Source: UMGS1851 sp900555605 (GTDB lineage: Bacteria > Bacillota > Clostridia > UBA1212 > UBA1255). Taken from it: 30,511 nt of DNA. Made by a program: the position numbers and the translations under genes. How positions within the stretch are numbered: position 1 is the first letter of the stretch; every line of letters begins with the position of its first letter. The notes beneath the pieces are model-generated. The model was not told where the DNA came from, made no database searches, and worked only from the letters and a program-made list of their open reading frames with translations. Positions 1 through 7,635 of the stretch are shown piece after piece. Where the stretch lies: the NCBI GenBank assembly GCA_902472555.1, contig CABROF010000019.1:1-30511 (forward strand), given 5' to 3'.

Positions 1-50
1 ACAGGCCCGTAGAATAAACCGCTGCGGACAGCGGCAATTCCTGCGGCGTT

Positions 51-1736
51 ATGCGCTGCAGCGCAGGCGTGCATGTAAAGCCGGGCAATGAGGCCTCCGT
101 GGTTTTTATGCTTGGATATGGAGAGACCGAGCAGGCGTGGCAGCAGATTGCCGATCAATACCGCAATCCTTTCACGGCGCTGAGTGAGCTTCGGCAGGTC
201 CGGGAGAGCTGGAACCGGCTGCTCTCGGCCGTTACGGTAAATACACCGGATGAAGCGCTGAACAGAATGATGAACGGCTGGCTGCTGTATCAGGTAAAAT
301 CCTGCCGGATAGACGGCCGTACGGCATTTTACCAGTCCGGCGGGGCATTTGGGTTCCGTGATCAGCTGCAGGATGTTATGGCGCTGATCTATTGTGATCC
401 GCAGGCAGTCAGAAGGCAGATTCTGCTCCATGCCTCCCGACAATTCGAAGAGGGAGATGTGCAGCACTGGTGGCATCCGCCCCAAGGCGCGGGTATCCGC
501 AGCCGGTACAGCGACGATCTTCTTTGGCTGCCCTTTGTTACGTGGCAGTATATCCAACGGACAGGAGACAGGGGGATTCTCTCCGAACAGGTGCCGTTTC
601 TGCATAGTGCCCCGCTGCAGCCGGGAGAAAAGGACCGATACGAAATCCCAACCGCAACAGAACATACGGATACGCTGTATGCCCATTGCTGCCTGGCCGT
701 GCGGGCCGGCAGCCGCCTGGGAGAACACGGATTGCCGCTGATTCGCGGCGGCGACTGGAATGACGGCATGAATACGGTGGGCATTCAGGAGCGCGGAGAA
801 AGCGTTTGGCTAGGATGGTTTTTATGTACGGTGCTGGATGCCATGTGCGCCATGTCTAAACTGACGGATCATCCGGAATCGGAAGAGACACGAGCCAGCT
901 GGGAACGAATGGCAGCAGAAATTACCCAGGCGATTGAAACACATGCGTGGGACGGCGGCTGGTATATCCGCGCATATTGCGATAACGGCCGGCAACTTGG
1001 CAGCGCTTCCTCTGCACAGTGTGCCATTGACTCGCTCGCACAGTCTTGGAGTGTGATCAGCGGCAGAGGTAGCGCCGAACGCACGGAACGCGCGCTGTCT
1101 GCTGCAGAGCACTATCTGGTTGATTATGATCATGACATCATTAAGCTTCTGACCCCGCCGTTCTGCAGAGAACGCAACGGAAATACAGAGGATGATCCCG
1201 GCTATATCAGCGCGTATCCGCCGGGAATCCGGGAGAACGGCGCCCAATATACGCATGCTGCCGTATGGCTTGCCAAGGCAATGCTCTTGTCAGGCAGAAA
1301 TGATACGGGCTACCGTTTACTCTGTGCTATTAATCCTGTCAACCACGGCCGTACCTCCGGAGAAATCAATCGTTATAAAACAGAACCCTATGTTGTAGCC
1401 GCAGACGTATACTCTGATCAGGGCAATATGGGACGGGGCGGCTGGAGCTGGTATACCGGCTCGGCCAGCTGGCTGTATATGACCATTCTGGAGGATCTTC
1501 TCGGTTTCCGGATACGAAAGGGGCGGTTATGCATGACGCCGCGGCTTCCGTCCTCATGGCAGAACTTTTCACTTCAATACAGGTACGGCAATACGACTTA
1601 TCAGATTACGGTAAGAAGCGTGCGCCGGGAGAAAGAAGCACCAGAGGCGCCAAAGATACCGGTGTCGAAAGAGATTCTTCTGAAAGACGACGGCAATGTC
1701 CATCAAGTAACAATTGACATTCCCGTTATTTCATAG
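51..1736 (+). CDS. GH94-family glycoside phosphorylase / cyclic beta-glucan synthase-like protein, C-terminal part
   Basis: Encodes the catalytic and C-terminal region of a glycoside hydrolase family 94 protein. The family includes cellobiose, chitobiose and laminaribiose phosphorylases and the phosphorylase domain of cyclic beta-1,2-glucan synthases. The (alpha/alpha)6 barrel signatures are clear: GGDWNDGMN, whose DWND Asp is the family's general acid; the YPPGIRENGAQYTHAA segment; and EPYVVAADVY followed by GRGGWSWYTGSASW. Family proteins are about 800 residues or more, so the N-terminal beta-sandwich is missing here. The ATG at 51 has no ribosome binding site, and family-like sequence (DSGNSCGVM) continues upstream of it in frame, up to a TAA at 15-17. 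The true gene therefore probably began outside the window and is interrupted, or carries a sequence error. The exact substrate cannot be told. Confidence 0.8.
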   Translation: MRCSAGVHVKPGNEASVVFMLGYGETEQAWQQIADQYRNPFTALSELRQVRESWNRLLSAVTVNTPDEALNRMMNGWLLYQVKSCRIDGRTAFYQSGGAFGFRDQLQDVMALIYCDPQAVRRQILLHASRQFEEGDVQHWWHPPQGAGIRSRYSDDLLWLPFVTWQYIQRTGDRGILSEQVPFLHSAPLQPGEKDRYEIPTATEHTDTLYAHCCLAVRAGSRLGEHGLPLIRGGDWNDGMNTVGIQERGESVWLGWFLCTVLDAMCAMSKLTDHPESEETRASWERMAAEITQAIETHAWDGGWYIRAYCDNGRQLGSASSAQCAIDSLAQSWSVISGRGSAERTERALSAAEHYLVDYDHDIIKLLTPPFCRERNGNTEDDPGYISAYPPGIRENGAQYTHAAVWLAKAMLLSGRNDTGYRLLCAINPVNHGRTSGEINRYKTEPYVVAADVYSDQGNMGRGGWSWYTGSASWLYMTILEDLLGFRIRKGRLCMTPRLPSSWQNFSLQYRYGNTTYQITVRSVRREKEAPEAPKIPVSKEILLKDDGNVHQVTIDIPVIS

Positions 1737-1818
1737 TAATCTTTTTTTCTGTAAGCCGCTGCCGGGAGCAAAGCCGGCGGCAGGCGCCTGAAATTTTTAT
1801 GAAAAAGGTTATTATGAA

Positions 1819-2523
1819 ATGAATGCCGCAATTATACTTGCAGGAGGGCAGGGCCGCAGGATGGGGGCGGACATCCCCAAACAGTTTCTTGAGATCAACG
1901 GAAAGCCGCTGGTCCTGTTTGCGCTTCAGGCGTTTGCCTCCTGCCCGGAGATTGATTATATTTGTCTTGTCTGCCTAAAGGCCTATCGATCGTATCTGCA
2001 GGAGCTTCTATTGCGTTACGGATTGTCGGCAAAGGTGGACAGAATTGTTTCCGCGGGCGAGACCCGGCGGGAATCTTCTTACAACGGGGTTATGGCGCTG
2101 CAGGACGTCTGTGCCCCTGACGATGTGGTTCTGATTCACGACGGTGCACGTCCGAATCTGACGGCGCGGATCATCCGCGATAATATCGAGGCAGCGAACC
2201 GGTTCGGCGCCTGTGAGACGGTAATTCCTGTCCAGGACACAATTATTTACGGCACAGAGACGGGAAAGCTGCATACGATACCGGATCGAAATCAGCTTTA
2301 TCAGGTACAGACACCGCAGAGCTTTCTGTATCACCTGATTTGCGAAGCGCATGAAAAGGCGGCAGAAGAGGAGGCACATCAGCAAGAATTTACCGATGAT
2401 GCCGGTATGCTGCTGCATGCCGGATACGATGTCCACTTTGTAAAGGGCGATAAAATGAATTTAAAAGTGACCTCTCCGGAAGACCTTCGGCTGATGGAAT
2501 TTTACGGCGCGCTGCCTGACTGA
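1819..2523 (+). CDS. ispD: 2-C-methyl-D-erythritol 4-phosphate cytidylyltransferase
   Basis: Cytosolic nucleotidyltransferase that joins CTP to 2-C-methyl-D-erythritol 4-phosphate in the MEP route to isoprenoid precursors. The 234-residue length is normal. Visible motifs are the N-terminal CTP loop LAGGQGRRMG-PKQF, the IHDGARPN segment, VPVQDTI, QTPQSF, FTDDAGML and the C-terminal NLKVTSPEDL. The start is fixed by an in-frame TGA immediately before ATG 1819; a weak AAGG lies about 10 bases upstream. It follows the GH94 gene after 82 bases and could be co-transcribed with it. The close relative TarI (ribitol-5-phosphate cytidylyltransferase) is the main alternative. No teichoic acid gene is adjacent, so IspD is preferred. 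Confidence 0.88.
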   Translation: MNAAIILAGGQGRRMGADIPKQFLEINGKPLVLFALQAFASCPEIDYICLVCLKAYRSYLQELLLRYGLSAKVDRIVSAGETRRESSYNGVMALQDVCAPDDVVLIHDGARPNLTARIIRDNIEAANRFGACETVIPVQDTIIYGTETGKLHTIPDRNQLYQVQTPQSFLYHLICEAHEKAAEEEAHQQEFTDDAGMLLHAGYDVHFVKGDKMNLKVTSPEDLRLMEFYGALPD

Positions 2524-2529
2524 CGCTGA

Positions 2530-2718
2530 GTCAGAATCAAAGAAACAGATGAGCTTTACCGCGATGCAGCCAAAGCACTCGGCTTGTCTGATTGTGCTTT
2601 TTGGCTATTGTATGCGCTGCGGGAAGAGGACCGGCGCTGCACTTGCTACGGGGCTGAGCCAATGTATCTGTATGAGCCGGAGACGCAGGCTCTGATACGA
2701 CAAACAAAAACGGCATGA
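2530..2718 (+). pseudogene. MarR-family regulator remnant (N-terminal fragment)
   Basis: This open stretch follows ispD and has no ATG, GTG or TTG start or ribosome binding site at its head. It reads ETDELYRDAAKALGLSDCAF followed by WLLYALREEDRRCT, which resembles the first helices of clostridial MarR-type winged-helix repressors. The similarity ends at about 2650 and the frame then runs through unrelated sequence to a TGA inside the terminator stem. The recognition helix and wing are absent, so no functional protein is expected. The family assignment rests on about 40 residues recognised by eye. Confidence 0.45.
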
Positions 2719-2735
2719 ATCATTCATGCCGTTTT
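2707..2735. terminator. bidirectional Rho-independent terminator
   Basis: Perfect inverted repeat: AAAACGGCATGAAT pairs with ATTCATGCCGTTTT around a minimal loop. It has A-rich and T-rich flanks on both sides, so it can work in either direction. It lies between the convergent ispD/MarR-remnant side (+) and the surface-protein gene (-). Confidence 0.85.
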
Positions 2736-2772
2736 ATAAAAGTCAAATAATTCTGCCGCGCTGTGCATTCCA

Positions 2773-3918
2773 TCAATATGCAAAGCTCTTTTTCTTTACA
2801 ATCACCATTGCGGCAAGCGCTACAAGAACAAACAGGAAAACAGTTACAGAATCGCCGCTGTCCGGCGCGCCTTCCTGCGTTACGATAGAAACCTTGAAAT
2901 ATTTTCCTTCCAGTGCCTGACCGTTGCTGAAGCAAGTGGTCTCAGCTGTTTGGGACGGGCTTGCAACAAACCAGGGCGCATAAGCGGATTCAATTTCCAT
3001 TACCCATAAATAAGATCCTGCCGTTAACCCATTCTCTCCAAGTACAAACTCAACATCCGCAGCGTTATCCGGAAGATCTGCTTTCTTTTCGGAAGTATAA
3101 ACAGGCGCCGCTTTTACGCTTGTCGCGTAATCGGTATCCCATTTATAGATTTTCAGCGTAAAGGTCGTGGTCTGACTGGGTCCGCCGCTGGGAATACTGT
3201 CAACATAGAATTTGATGACCCGTTTGCCGCTTTCCGCCGTAAACGTACCGCCTACGGTTTTGATATCCGTAGCAGAGCCGCTTACCGGAAATGCGTCATG
3301 GTTTGCACTGGTATCCCACAGATAAACTCTTTCCGCCACTGGCTCCGGCTTAGAATCATAAGCACTGAAATCGCCGTTGAATGCTTTGGCCGCATCTTCT
3401 GTCTTAAACAGCGCGATATATTTCACTTCATAAGCAGCATCTGCCGGCGCTTCACCGAAGGGATCAATCCGGATCTGTTTGATCTCGTCCTTCCACTTGG
3501 CGTGTGTCGCTAAAGTGGTTACAATTACCTTCTGCCAATCCGCACTGTCCGTATAGGCATACGTGGCATTTGTTCCAGGGGCATACCCGCCGGAGGTTTT
3601 GGTCTCAAAGTAGAGATCGCCGTTGTTGGGGCCGGTCTTTTTGATCATCATGCACAAATACTTATAATCTGTAGCGGAAATCATGCTGCCCTCAGGCGCC
3701 GCGATATTAAACTGCGGGTCCGAAGTGTTTGTAAAGGTCACCTTAAATACGTCACCCTCCACCGCAACTTCAGTGCTGTTGCCCTTTGTTACTAAGCTTT
3801 GGTTATGCGTGGTGGTCCAGTAGAGCCCCGGCGCATTATCGTCCGCAGCTGCCGCGGGTACCGCAAAAAGTGCAAATACCATTGCAGCAACGAGACAAAC
3901 CATCAAAACTCTTTTCAT
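2773..3918 (-). CDS. secreted surface protein with C-terminal PDSGD-type membrane/wall anchor
   Basis: About 381 residues, exported and probably cell-surface attached; function unknown. It has a signal peptide (MKRVLMVCLVAAMVFALFAV then AAAA), a first domain ending in IKQIRIDPFGEAP and YIALF (a pattern seen in carbohydrate-associated modules of Clostridia), a second beta-rich domain, and a C-terminus made of PDSGDS, a hydrophobic helix and KKK. That tail resembles LPXTG-like sorting signals but is not canonical. The ATG at 3918 is chosen because GGGAGG lies 7 bases upstream; an in-frame TTG at 3933 precedes that site. No close partner is adjacent, but the tail resembles that of the protein at 12946-13704. 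It is monocistronic and ends at the 2707-2735 terminator. Confidence 0.7.
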   Translation of the reverse strand: MKRVLMVCLVAAMVFALFAVPAAAADDNAPGLYWTTTHNQSLVTKGNSTEVAVEGDVFKVTFTNTSDPQFNIAAPEGSMISATDYKYLCMMIKKTGPNNGDLYFETKTSGGYAPGTNATYAYTDSADWQKVIVTTLATHAKWKDEIKQIRIDPFGEAPADAAYEVKYIALFKTEDAAKAFNGDFSAYDSKPEPVAERVYLWDTSANHDAFPVSGSATDIKTVGGTFTAESGKRVIKFYVDSIPSGGPSQTTTFTLKIYKWDTDYATSVKAAPVYTSEKKADLPDNAADVEFVLGENGLTAGSYLWVMEIESAYAPWFVASPSQTAETTCFSNGQALEGKYFKVSIVTQEGAPDSGDSVTVFLFVLVALAAMVIVKKKSFAY

Positions 3919-4107
3919 TTTACTACCTCCCAAATCATAAAAATATTTATTTATAATTATTTTAAAAACAGGGAATCCTTAACATGAGAAAACTCATGCC
4001 GCCTTTTGAGGCATCTTTATATTGTGAATAATAACACATTCTATGCGCGGATTGCAATAGTAGATTTTATGTGTACATTTCCCAGAAAGTGTGAACACAG
4101 AAAGGCG
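3919..4107 (-). promoter_or_regulatory. AT-rich leader/promoter region of the surface-protein gene
   Basis: Untranslated region ahead of the surface-protein gene. On the minus strand a TTGCAA / 18 bp / TATTAT pair is a plausible promoter. The leader contains two small hairpins, CATGAG-loop-CTCATG (3983-3998) and GCCT-loop-AGGC (4001-4012), then an AT-rich run and GGGAGG. I recognise no known riboswitch. Confidence 0.35.
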
Positions 4108-4147
4108 AAAAAGGACTGCGCGAAAAGGTTTCCGCGCAGTCCTTTTT
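4108..4147 (-). terminator. Rho-independent terminator of the GntR-ABC operon
   Basis: Perfect 15-bp stem: AAAAAGGACTGCGCG pairs with CGCGCAGTCCTTTTT around a 10-base loop. It lies 44 bases past the stop of the ABC permease gene. Read on the minus strand, the stem ends in a T run. Confidence 0.85.
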
Positions 4148-4190
4148 CCGCCGACAGGTGGAAGAAATGAGAAATTTTGCTTGCTTTTAC

Positions 4191-4946
4191 TTAATTTTTG
4201 ACAACCGCTTTACGCATAGCCGCATAACTGAGACCGCCGAAAATAAGGAAGCACAGAAAACCTGTCATCATGGCGGCAAAAGGGTTCTGCGCGGACAATC
4301 CGAGGGAAAAATCCAGAAATTGTGCGAGCTTCCGGAAAACAGCGCCCTGAAACAGGTATCCATCCACCACCGGCAGCACAAAGAGCGCCAGCGCCGGAAT
4401 TCCGATGGAGACTGCAATTTTTCCGCCCTTGTTCATCCTGTAGAAAAGAATTGTGATGAAAAAGCCGATGGCTGCAAATGCCATATACATACAAAAATTA
4501 AAAAGAATGCCTTCCGCGAATTGACGGAAGCCGCCGATTTCCTGCACGTGCTGCGGGTACATCTGGGACTGCAGGCCTGTATAGATGATTTTCTCATTCA
4601 AACTTGTCAGCCAGCTGCCCAGCAGAATAAACAGCCTGTCAATGACTGCAAACAGAAGGCACCATACCGGAAAAACCAGCATTTTACTCAAAAACATTGT
4701 CTTGCGCGATATACCGTTTTGCAGCAGCATGCCAAAGGATTCTTTAAATGAGCATAGTCCGAGCACAAATACAAAAATCGCCGTGCTGATTTCATAGCCC
4801 TGATATTGGGCCGCGCCTATGCTGTCGGAATTCATAAATGCGATTATAAACATAAAAATAGTCACACAAAGCACAACAAAATAGAAAATTGCCGCTGGCC
4901 GTTTGATTTCTGTAGCCTGATATTTAAAAGAAGCGTTCCAATTCAT
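4191..4946 (-). CDS. ABC-2-type transporter permease
   Basis: 251-residue integral membrane protein with about six hydrophobic segments (for example FYFVVLCVTIFMFIIAFM near the N-terminus and MAFAAIGFFITILFY in the middle). Segments of the type GMLLQNGISRKTMFLSKML are common in small permeases of YtrA-regulated ABC exporters. It follows the ATPase gene in the same operon and should form the membrane channel with it. The start at 4946 has AGGAGG 10 bases upstream. A hairpin (4965-4983) sits just ahead of that site in the intercistronic gap. The substrate is unknown; relatives export antibiotics, peptides or other envelope-active compounds. Confidence 0.75.
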   Translation of the reverse strand: MNWNASFKYQATEIKRPAAIFYFVVLCVTIFMFIIAFMNSDSIGAAQYQGYEISTAIFVFVLGLCSFKESFGMLLQNGISRKTMFLSKMLVFPVWCLLFAVIDRLFILLGSWLTSLNEKIIYTGLQSQMYPQHVQEIGGFRQFAEGILFNFCMYMAFAAIGFFITILFYRMNKGGKIAVSIGIPALALFVLPVVDGYLFQGAVFRKLAQFLDFSLGLSAQNPFAAMMTGFLCFLIFGGLSYAAMRKAVVKN

Positions 4947-4964
4947 GATTTGATATCCTCCTAA

Positions 4965-4983
4965 TTGCCGCCTGCGGCGGCAA
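4965..4983. other. intercistronic hairpin before the permease ribosome binding site
   Basis: Perfect inverted repeat TTGCCGCC-TGC-GGCGGCAA between the ATPase and permease genes. On the transcribed minus strand it ends two bases before the AGGAGG of the permease. It could tune translation or mRNA stability. A second GC-rich repeat (ACCGGA...TCCGGT-like) lies next to it, closer to the ATPase stop. Confidence 0.45.
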
Positions 4984-5012
4984 ATGATTCTACCGGACTT
5001 CCGGCCGGTGTC

Positions 5013-5870
5013 CTATATGTTTGTCAACTGGATAAACAATTTTTGAAGATCCATTTTTGTGATCTCCAGCCCCTCCGGCATCTGCTGCTTATCCGGCGGG
5101 GTTCCGATGATGTACGCGGTCTTTAATCCACCCATCGTGTCGCTGCCGATCATTTCTCTGCCGGCGGTAAACAAATCTACCGCAGAAATGGAACCGGTTA
5201 CGGTATATCCTTTTGATAAAAAGGTTTCACAGGATTCATTGCGAATCAAGCGCCCGTTTTTGATGATCATGATATCTTCGATGACTGCGGAGACTTCTTC
5301 TATTAAATGGGTGGAGATGACTAGTGTGCTGGGGCTATCCGCATATTTTTCCAACAGGATTTTATAAAACAGATCCCGATGGTTTGCATCCAGCCCCAAA
5401 ACCGGCTCATCAAGCAGCACATAGGGTGTATTGACGGAAAGCGCGGTTATGACTTTAAAAATTGATTGATAGCCGGTAGAAAGGCCGCGGACCTGTTTTT
5501 TGAGATCAAGCCCGAAGCGTTCGGAAAGCTCCCGTGCGTAAGACATATCAAATTCGGGATAAAACGTCTGGCTCCATTCCAATGCCTCGCGAACCTTCAT
5601 TTTTTCCGGATAATAGTTTTTTTCACTCATCAGATATATCTTTTGCAGCGCGGCATCATTTTCCCGTGCCGGCGCGCCGTCCACCAAGACTTGGCCGCTG
5701 TCTGCAAAAATTCGATTTGTAATAATATTGAGCAGCGTGGACTTTCCGGCACCGTTCCGCCCCAACAGACCGTATATTTTTTTTGGCTCAAAGGTAAGCG
5801 TGACATCCTCTAATGCGGTTACGCTGCCGAACCTTTTACATACATTTTTTACTTCGATTCCGTTCATCAT
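5013..5870 (-). CDS. ABC transporter ATP-binding protein
   Basis: 285-residue cytosolic ATPase that powers the partner permease. Visible motifs are Walker A GLLGRNGAGKST, the Q-loop region, a degenerate signature LSTGYQS in place of LSGGQ, Walker B YVLLDEPVLGLD, and the switch histidine in ISTHLIEEV. The 70-residue C-terminal tail after the NBD is typical of YtrB/drug-export ATPases. The start overlaps the TGA of the GntR gene as ATGA, with a second ATG directly after it (5867), so translation is probably coupled. Known relatives act in bacitracin, lantibiotic or acetoin-linked efflux; the cargo here is unknown. Confidence 0.85.
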   Translation of the reverse strand: MMNGIEVKNVCKRFGSVTALEDVTLTFEPKKIYGLLGRNGAGKSTLLNIITNRIFADSGQVLVDGAPARENDAALQKIYLMSEKNYYPEKMKVREALEWSQTFYPEFDMSYARELSERFGLDLKKQVRGLSTGYQSIFKVITALSVNTPYVLLDEPVLGLDANHRDLFYKILLEKYADSPSTLVISTHLIEEVSAVIEDIMIIKNGRLIRNESCETFLSKGYTVTGSISAVDLFTAGREMIGSDTMGGLKTAYIIGTPPDKQQMPEGLEITKMDLQKLFIQLTNI

Positions 5871-6235
5871 TGAAACCCTCTTTCTATCATTGCCTGAATT
5901 TCTTCTGCTGAAAGCGAAAGCCGCTTCGCCTCCGCAATCAATGCGCGCACATACGTATCGAAAAATTGATCGCGCCGTTTTTTTCGCAGTCTTTCAACGG
6001 CGCCGGCACTGACAAACATGCCCACCCCCCTTTTTTTATACACGATCCCGTCTTCGACCAAAAGATTGATCCCTTTCAGTGCTGTCGCGGGGTTAATCTT
6101 ATAGTTTACCGACATTTCCGTAATAGACGGGATTTGACTTTCTTCCGGGAAGATTCCTGCCAGGATCGCATCCTCCAAGCCCTCTGCAATTTGGCTGAAC
6201 AGCGGGCGTTCATCATTGAAGCTGAACTGCAGCAT
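5867..6235 (-). CDS. GntR-family transcriptional regulator, YtrA subfamily
   Basis: 122-residue repressor. The N-terminal winged helix has PLFSQIAEGLEDAILAG and the recognition region QIPSITEMSVNYKINPATAL, followed by GIVYKKRGVGMFV in the wing. The short C-terminal helical tail of about 45 residues instead of a large ligand domain is the YtrA-type hallmark. These repressors usually control the ABC exporter encoded downstream and themselves, and the gene heads such an operon here. GGAGG lies 7 bases upstream of ATG 6235. Its likely target is the palindrome at 6265-6290. Confidence 0.88.
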   Translation of the reverse strand: MLQFSFNDERPLFSQIAEGLEDAILAGIFPEESQIPSITEMSVNYKINPATALKGINLLVEDGIVYKKRGVGMFVSAGAVERLRKKRRDQFFDTYVRALIAEAKRLSLSAEEIQAMIERGFQ

Positions 6236-6264
6236 AATGCTTCCTCCAAGGTTATATACTTATC

Positions 6265-6290
6265 TGGTTAATTATATGACCAACTAACCA
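6265..6290. promoter_or_regulatory. candidate GntR/YtrA operator
   Basis: Inverted repeat TGGTTA-N14-TAACCA, lying at and just after the expected transcription start of the GntR-ABC operon. Spacing and position suit a dimeric GntR repressor acting by autoregulation. The half-site sequence was not matched to a known motif. Confidence 0.5.
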
Positions 6291-6297
6291 TGGGGAT

Positions 6298-6326
6298 AGT
6301 ATAACGGTTATGCGGGGCGCTGTCAA
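6298..6326 (-). promoter_or_regulatory. sigma-A promoter of the GntR-ABC operon
   Basis: Read on the minus strand: perfect -35 TTGACA, 17-bp spacer, -10 TATACT. The start point would fall at about 6291, at the edge of the TGGTTA...TAACCA palindrome. Confidence 0.8.
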
Positions 6327-6462
6327 CCTTTTTTATTTTATGAGGGCGGCAGAACTGTCCTTTGAATCAGGAAAGCAGCAAGAATGCAGATTTTTAGCGG
6401 AACTTATTTACCCAAATATTTCCTGGGAAATCAAATATATACTTTCGACGCAGTGTGTGACA

Positions 6463-6491
6463 TTGACATTTTACGCAAAAAAATGTAGAAT
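6463..6491 (+). promoter_or_regulatory. sigma-A promoter of recA
   Basis: TTGACA (6463-6468), 17-bp spacer, TAGAAT (6486-6491), about 50 bases before the recA start. I see no convincing Gram-positive LexA box (GAACN4GTTC type) over or next to it. The rest of the gap between the GntR and recA genes holds only the divergent promoter and operator. Confidence 0.75.
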
Positions 6492-6543
6492 TCTGCAGAC
6501 AGAGTACAGCTGGTCCTATGGGACGGAAGGGAGTTAGAGAACG

Positions 6544-7632
6544 ATGCAGGATGCGATCATAGATGAGAAGAAGTCGGCTGAGAAAAAAAAGGCCATTGAG
6601 AGCGCCATTGATCATATCGAGAAACAGTTCGGCAAGGGTGCTGTGATGAAATTGGGGGATAACGCGCATATGAATATCGAGGTGATTCCCACCGGATCCA
6701 TCGGATTGGACCTTGCGCTTGGCGTGGGCGGCGTGCCTCGGGGCAGAATCGTCGAGATTTACGGTCCGGAGTCTTCCGGTAAAACGACGGTGGCGCTTCA
6801 CATCATAGCGGAGGCGCAGAAAGCGGGCGGAGAGGCCGCGTTTATCGATGCGGAGCATGCGCTGGATCCTGAATATGCGAAAAAGTTAGGCGTTGATATT
6901 GATAATCTGCTGGTTGCGCAGCCGGATACCGGCGAGCAGGCATTGGAGATTGCCGAGGCGCTGGTCCGCAGCGGGGCGATTGATGTAATCGTAATTGATT
7001 CTGTGGCGGCGCTTGTTCCGAAGGCTGAAATCGATGGAGATATGGGGGATTCGCATGTAGGACTCCAGGCGCGTCTGATGTCCCAGGCGCTGCGGAAGCT
7101 ATCGGGGGTCATTAATAAGTCCAGAACAACTGCAATTTTTATTAACCAGCTGCGTGAAAAGGTCGGGGTCATGTACGGAAATCCGGAAACCACCACCGGA
7201 GGCCGGGCGTTGAAATTTTATGCTACAATCCGTTTGGATATCCGCAAAAAGGATCCTATCAGCAACGGAGGAGAGGTAATCGGCAATCGGACAAAAGTAA
7301 AAGTCGTCAAGAATAAGGTTGCGCCGCCGTTCCGTGAGGTGGAATTCGATATCATTTACGGAGAAGGGATTTCCCGCACAGGCGGCGTACTGGATCTTGC
7401 TGCAGAATACGGTGTGGTGGTGAAAAGCGGTTCCTGGTATTCGTATCAGGATCAGCGGATCGGACAGGGCAGAGAAAACGTAAAGATTTATCTCAAAGAG
7501 CATCCCGATGTTTTAGCCGAAATTGAGCAGAAAACAAAGGCTGCGGCAAAAGAGAAGCTTAGCGGCAGAGATCAGGCAAAGGCCGAATCTGCAAAGACCG
7601 CGCCGCCTCCGACGGCACCGGCCGTCAGGTAA
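6544..7632 (+). CDS. recA: recombinase RecA
   Basis: 362-residue DNA-dependent ATPase that forms filaments on single-stranded DNA for homologous recombination and drives LexA self-cleavage. Diagnostic sequences are Walker A GPESSGKTT, the AFIDAEHALDP segment, Walker B VIVIDSVAAL, the L1/L2 DNA loops (QARLMSQALRKL and INQLREKVGVMYGNPETTTGG), and the KNKVAPPF segment of the core. The C-terminal tail is Ala/Pro/Lys-rich instead of the usual acidic tail. Start ATG 6544 is preceded by GGAAGGGAG at slightly long spacing. It leads a recA-recX-rimO operon. Confidence 0.97.
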   Translation: MQDAIIDEKKSAEKKKAIESAIDHIEKQFGKGAVMKLGDNAHMNIEVIPTGSIGLDLALGVGGVPRGRIVEIYGPESSGKTTVALHIIAEAQKAGGEAAFIDAEHALDPEYAKKLGVDIDNLLVAQPDTGEQALEIAEALVRSGAIDVIVIDSVAALVPKAEIDGDMGDSHVGLQARLMSQALRKLSGVINKSRTTAIFINQLREKVGVMYGNPETTTGGRALKFYATIRLDIRKKDPISNGGEVIGNRTKVKVVKNKVAPPFREVEFDIIYGEGISRTGGVLDLAAEYGVVVKSGSWYSYQDQRIGQGRENVKIYLKEHPDVLAEIEQKTKAAAKEKLSGRDQAKAESAKTAPPPTAPAVR

Positions 7633-7635
7633 GGG

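Noticed and set aside
1740..1800. GC-rich stretch after the GH94 gene as a terminator
   Set aside because: The possible CTGCCG/CGGCAG arms are short and interrupted, and the T run lies on the wrong side.
4158..4751. Long plus-strand open frame opposite the ABC permease
   Set aside because: Lies antisense to a clear membrane protein, has no family features and no ribosome site.
6310..6537. Small plus-strand frame between the GntR and recA genes
   Set aside because: It covers both divergent promoters and has no ribosome site or recognisable sequence.
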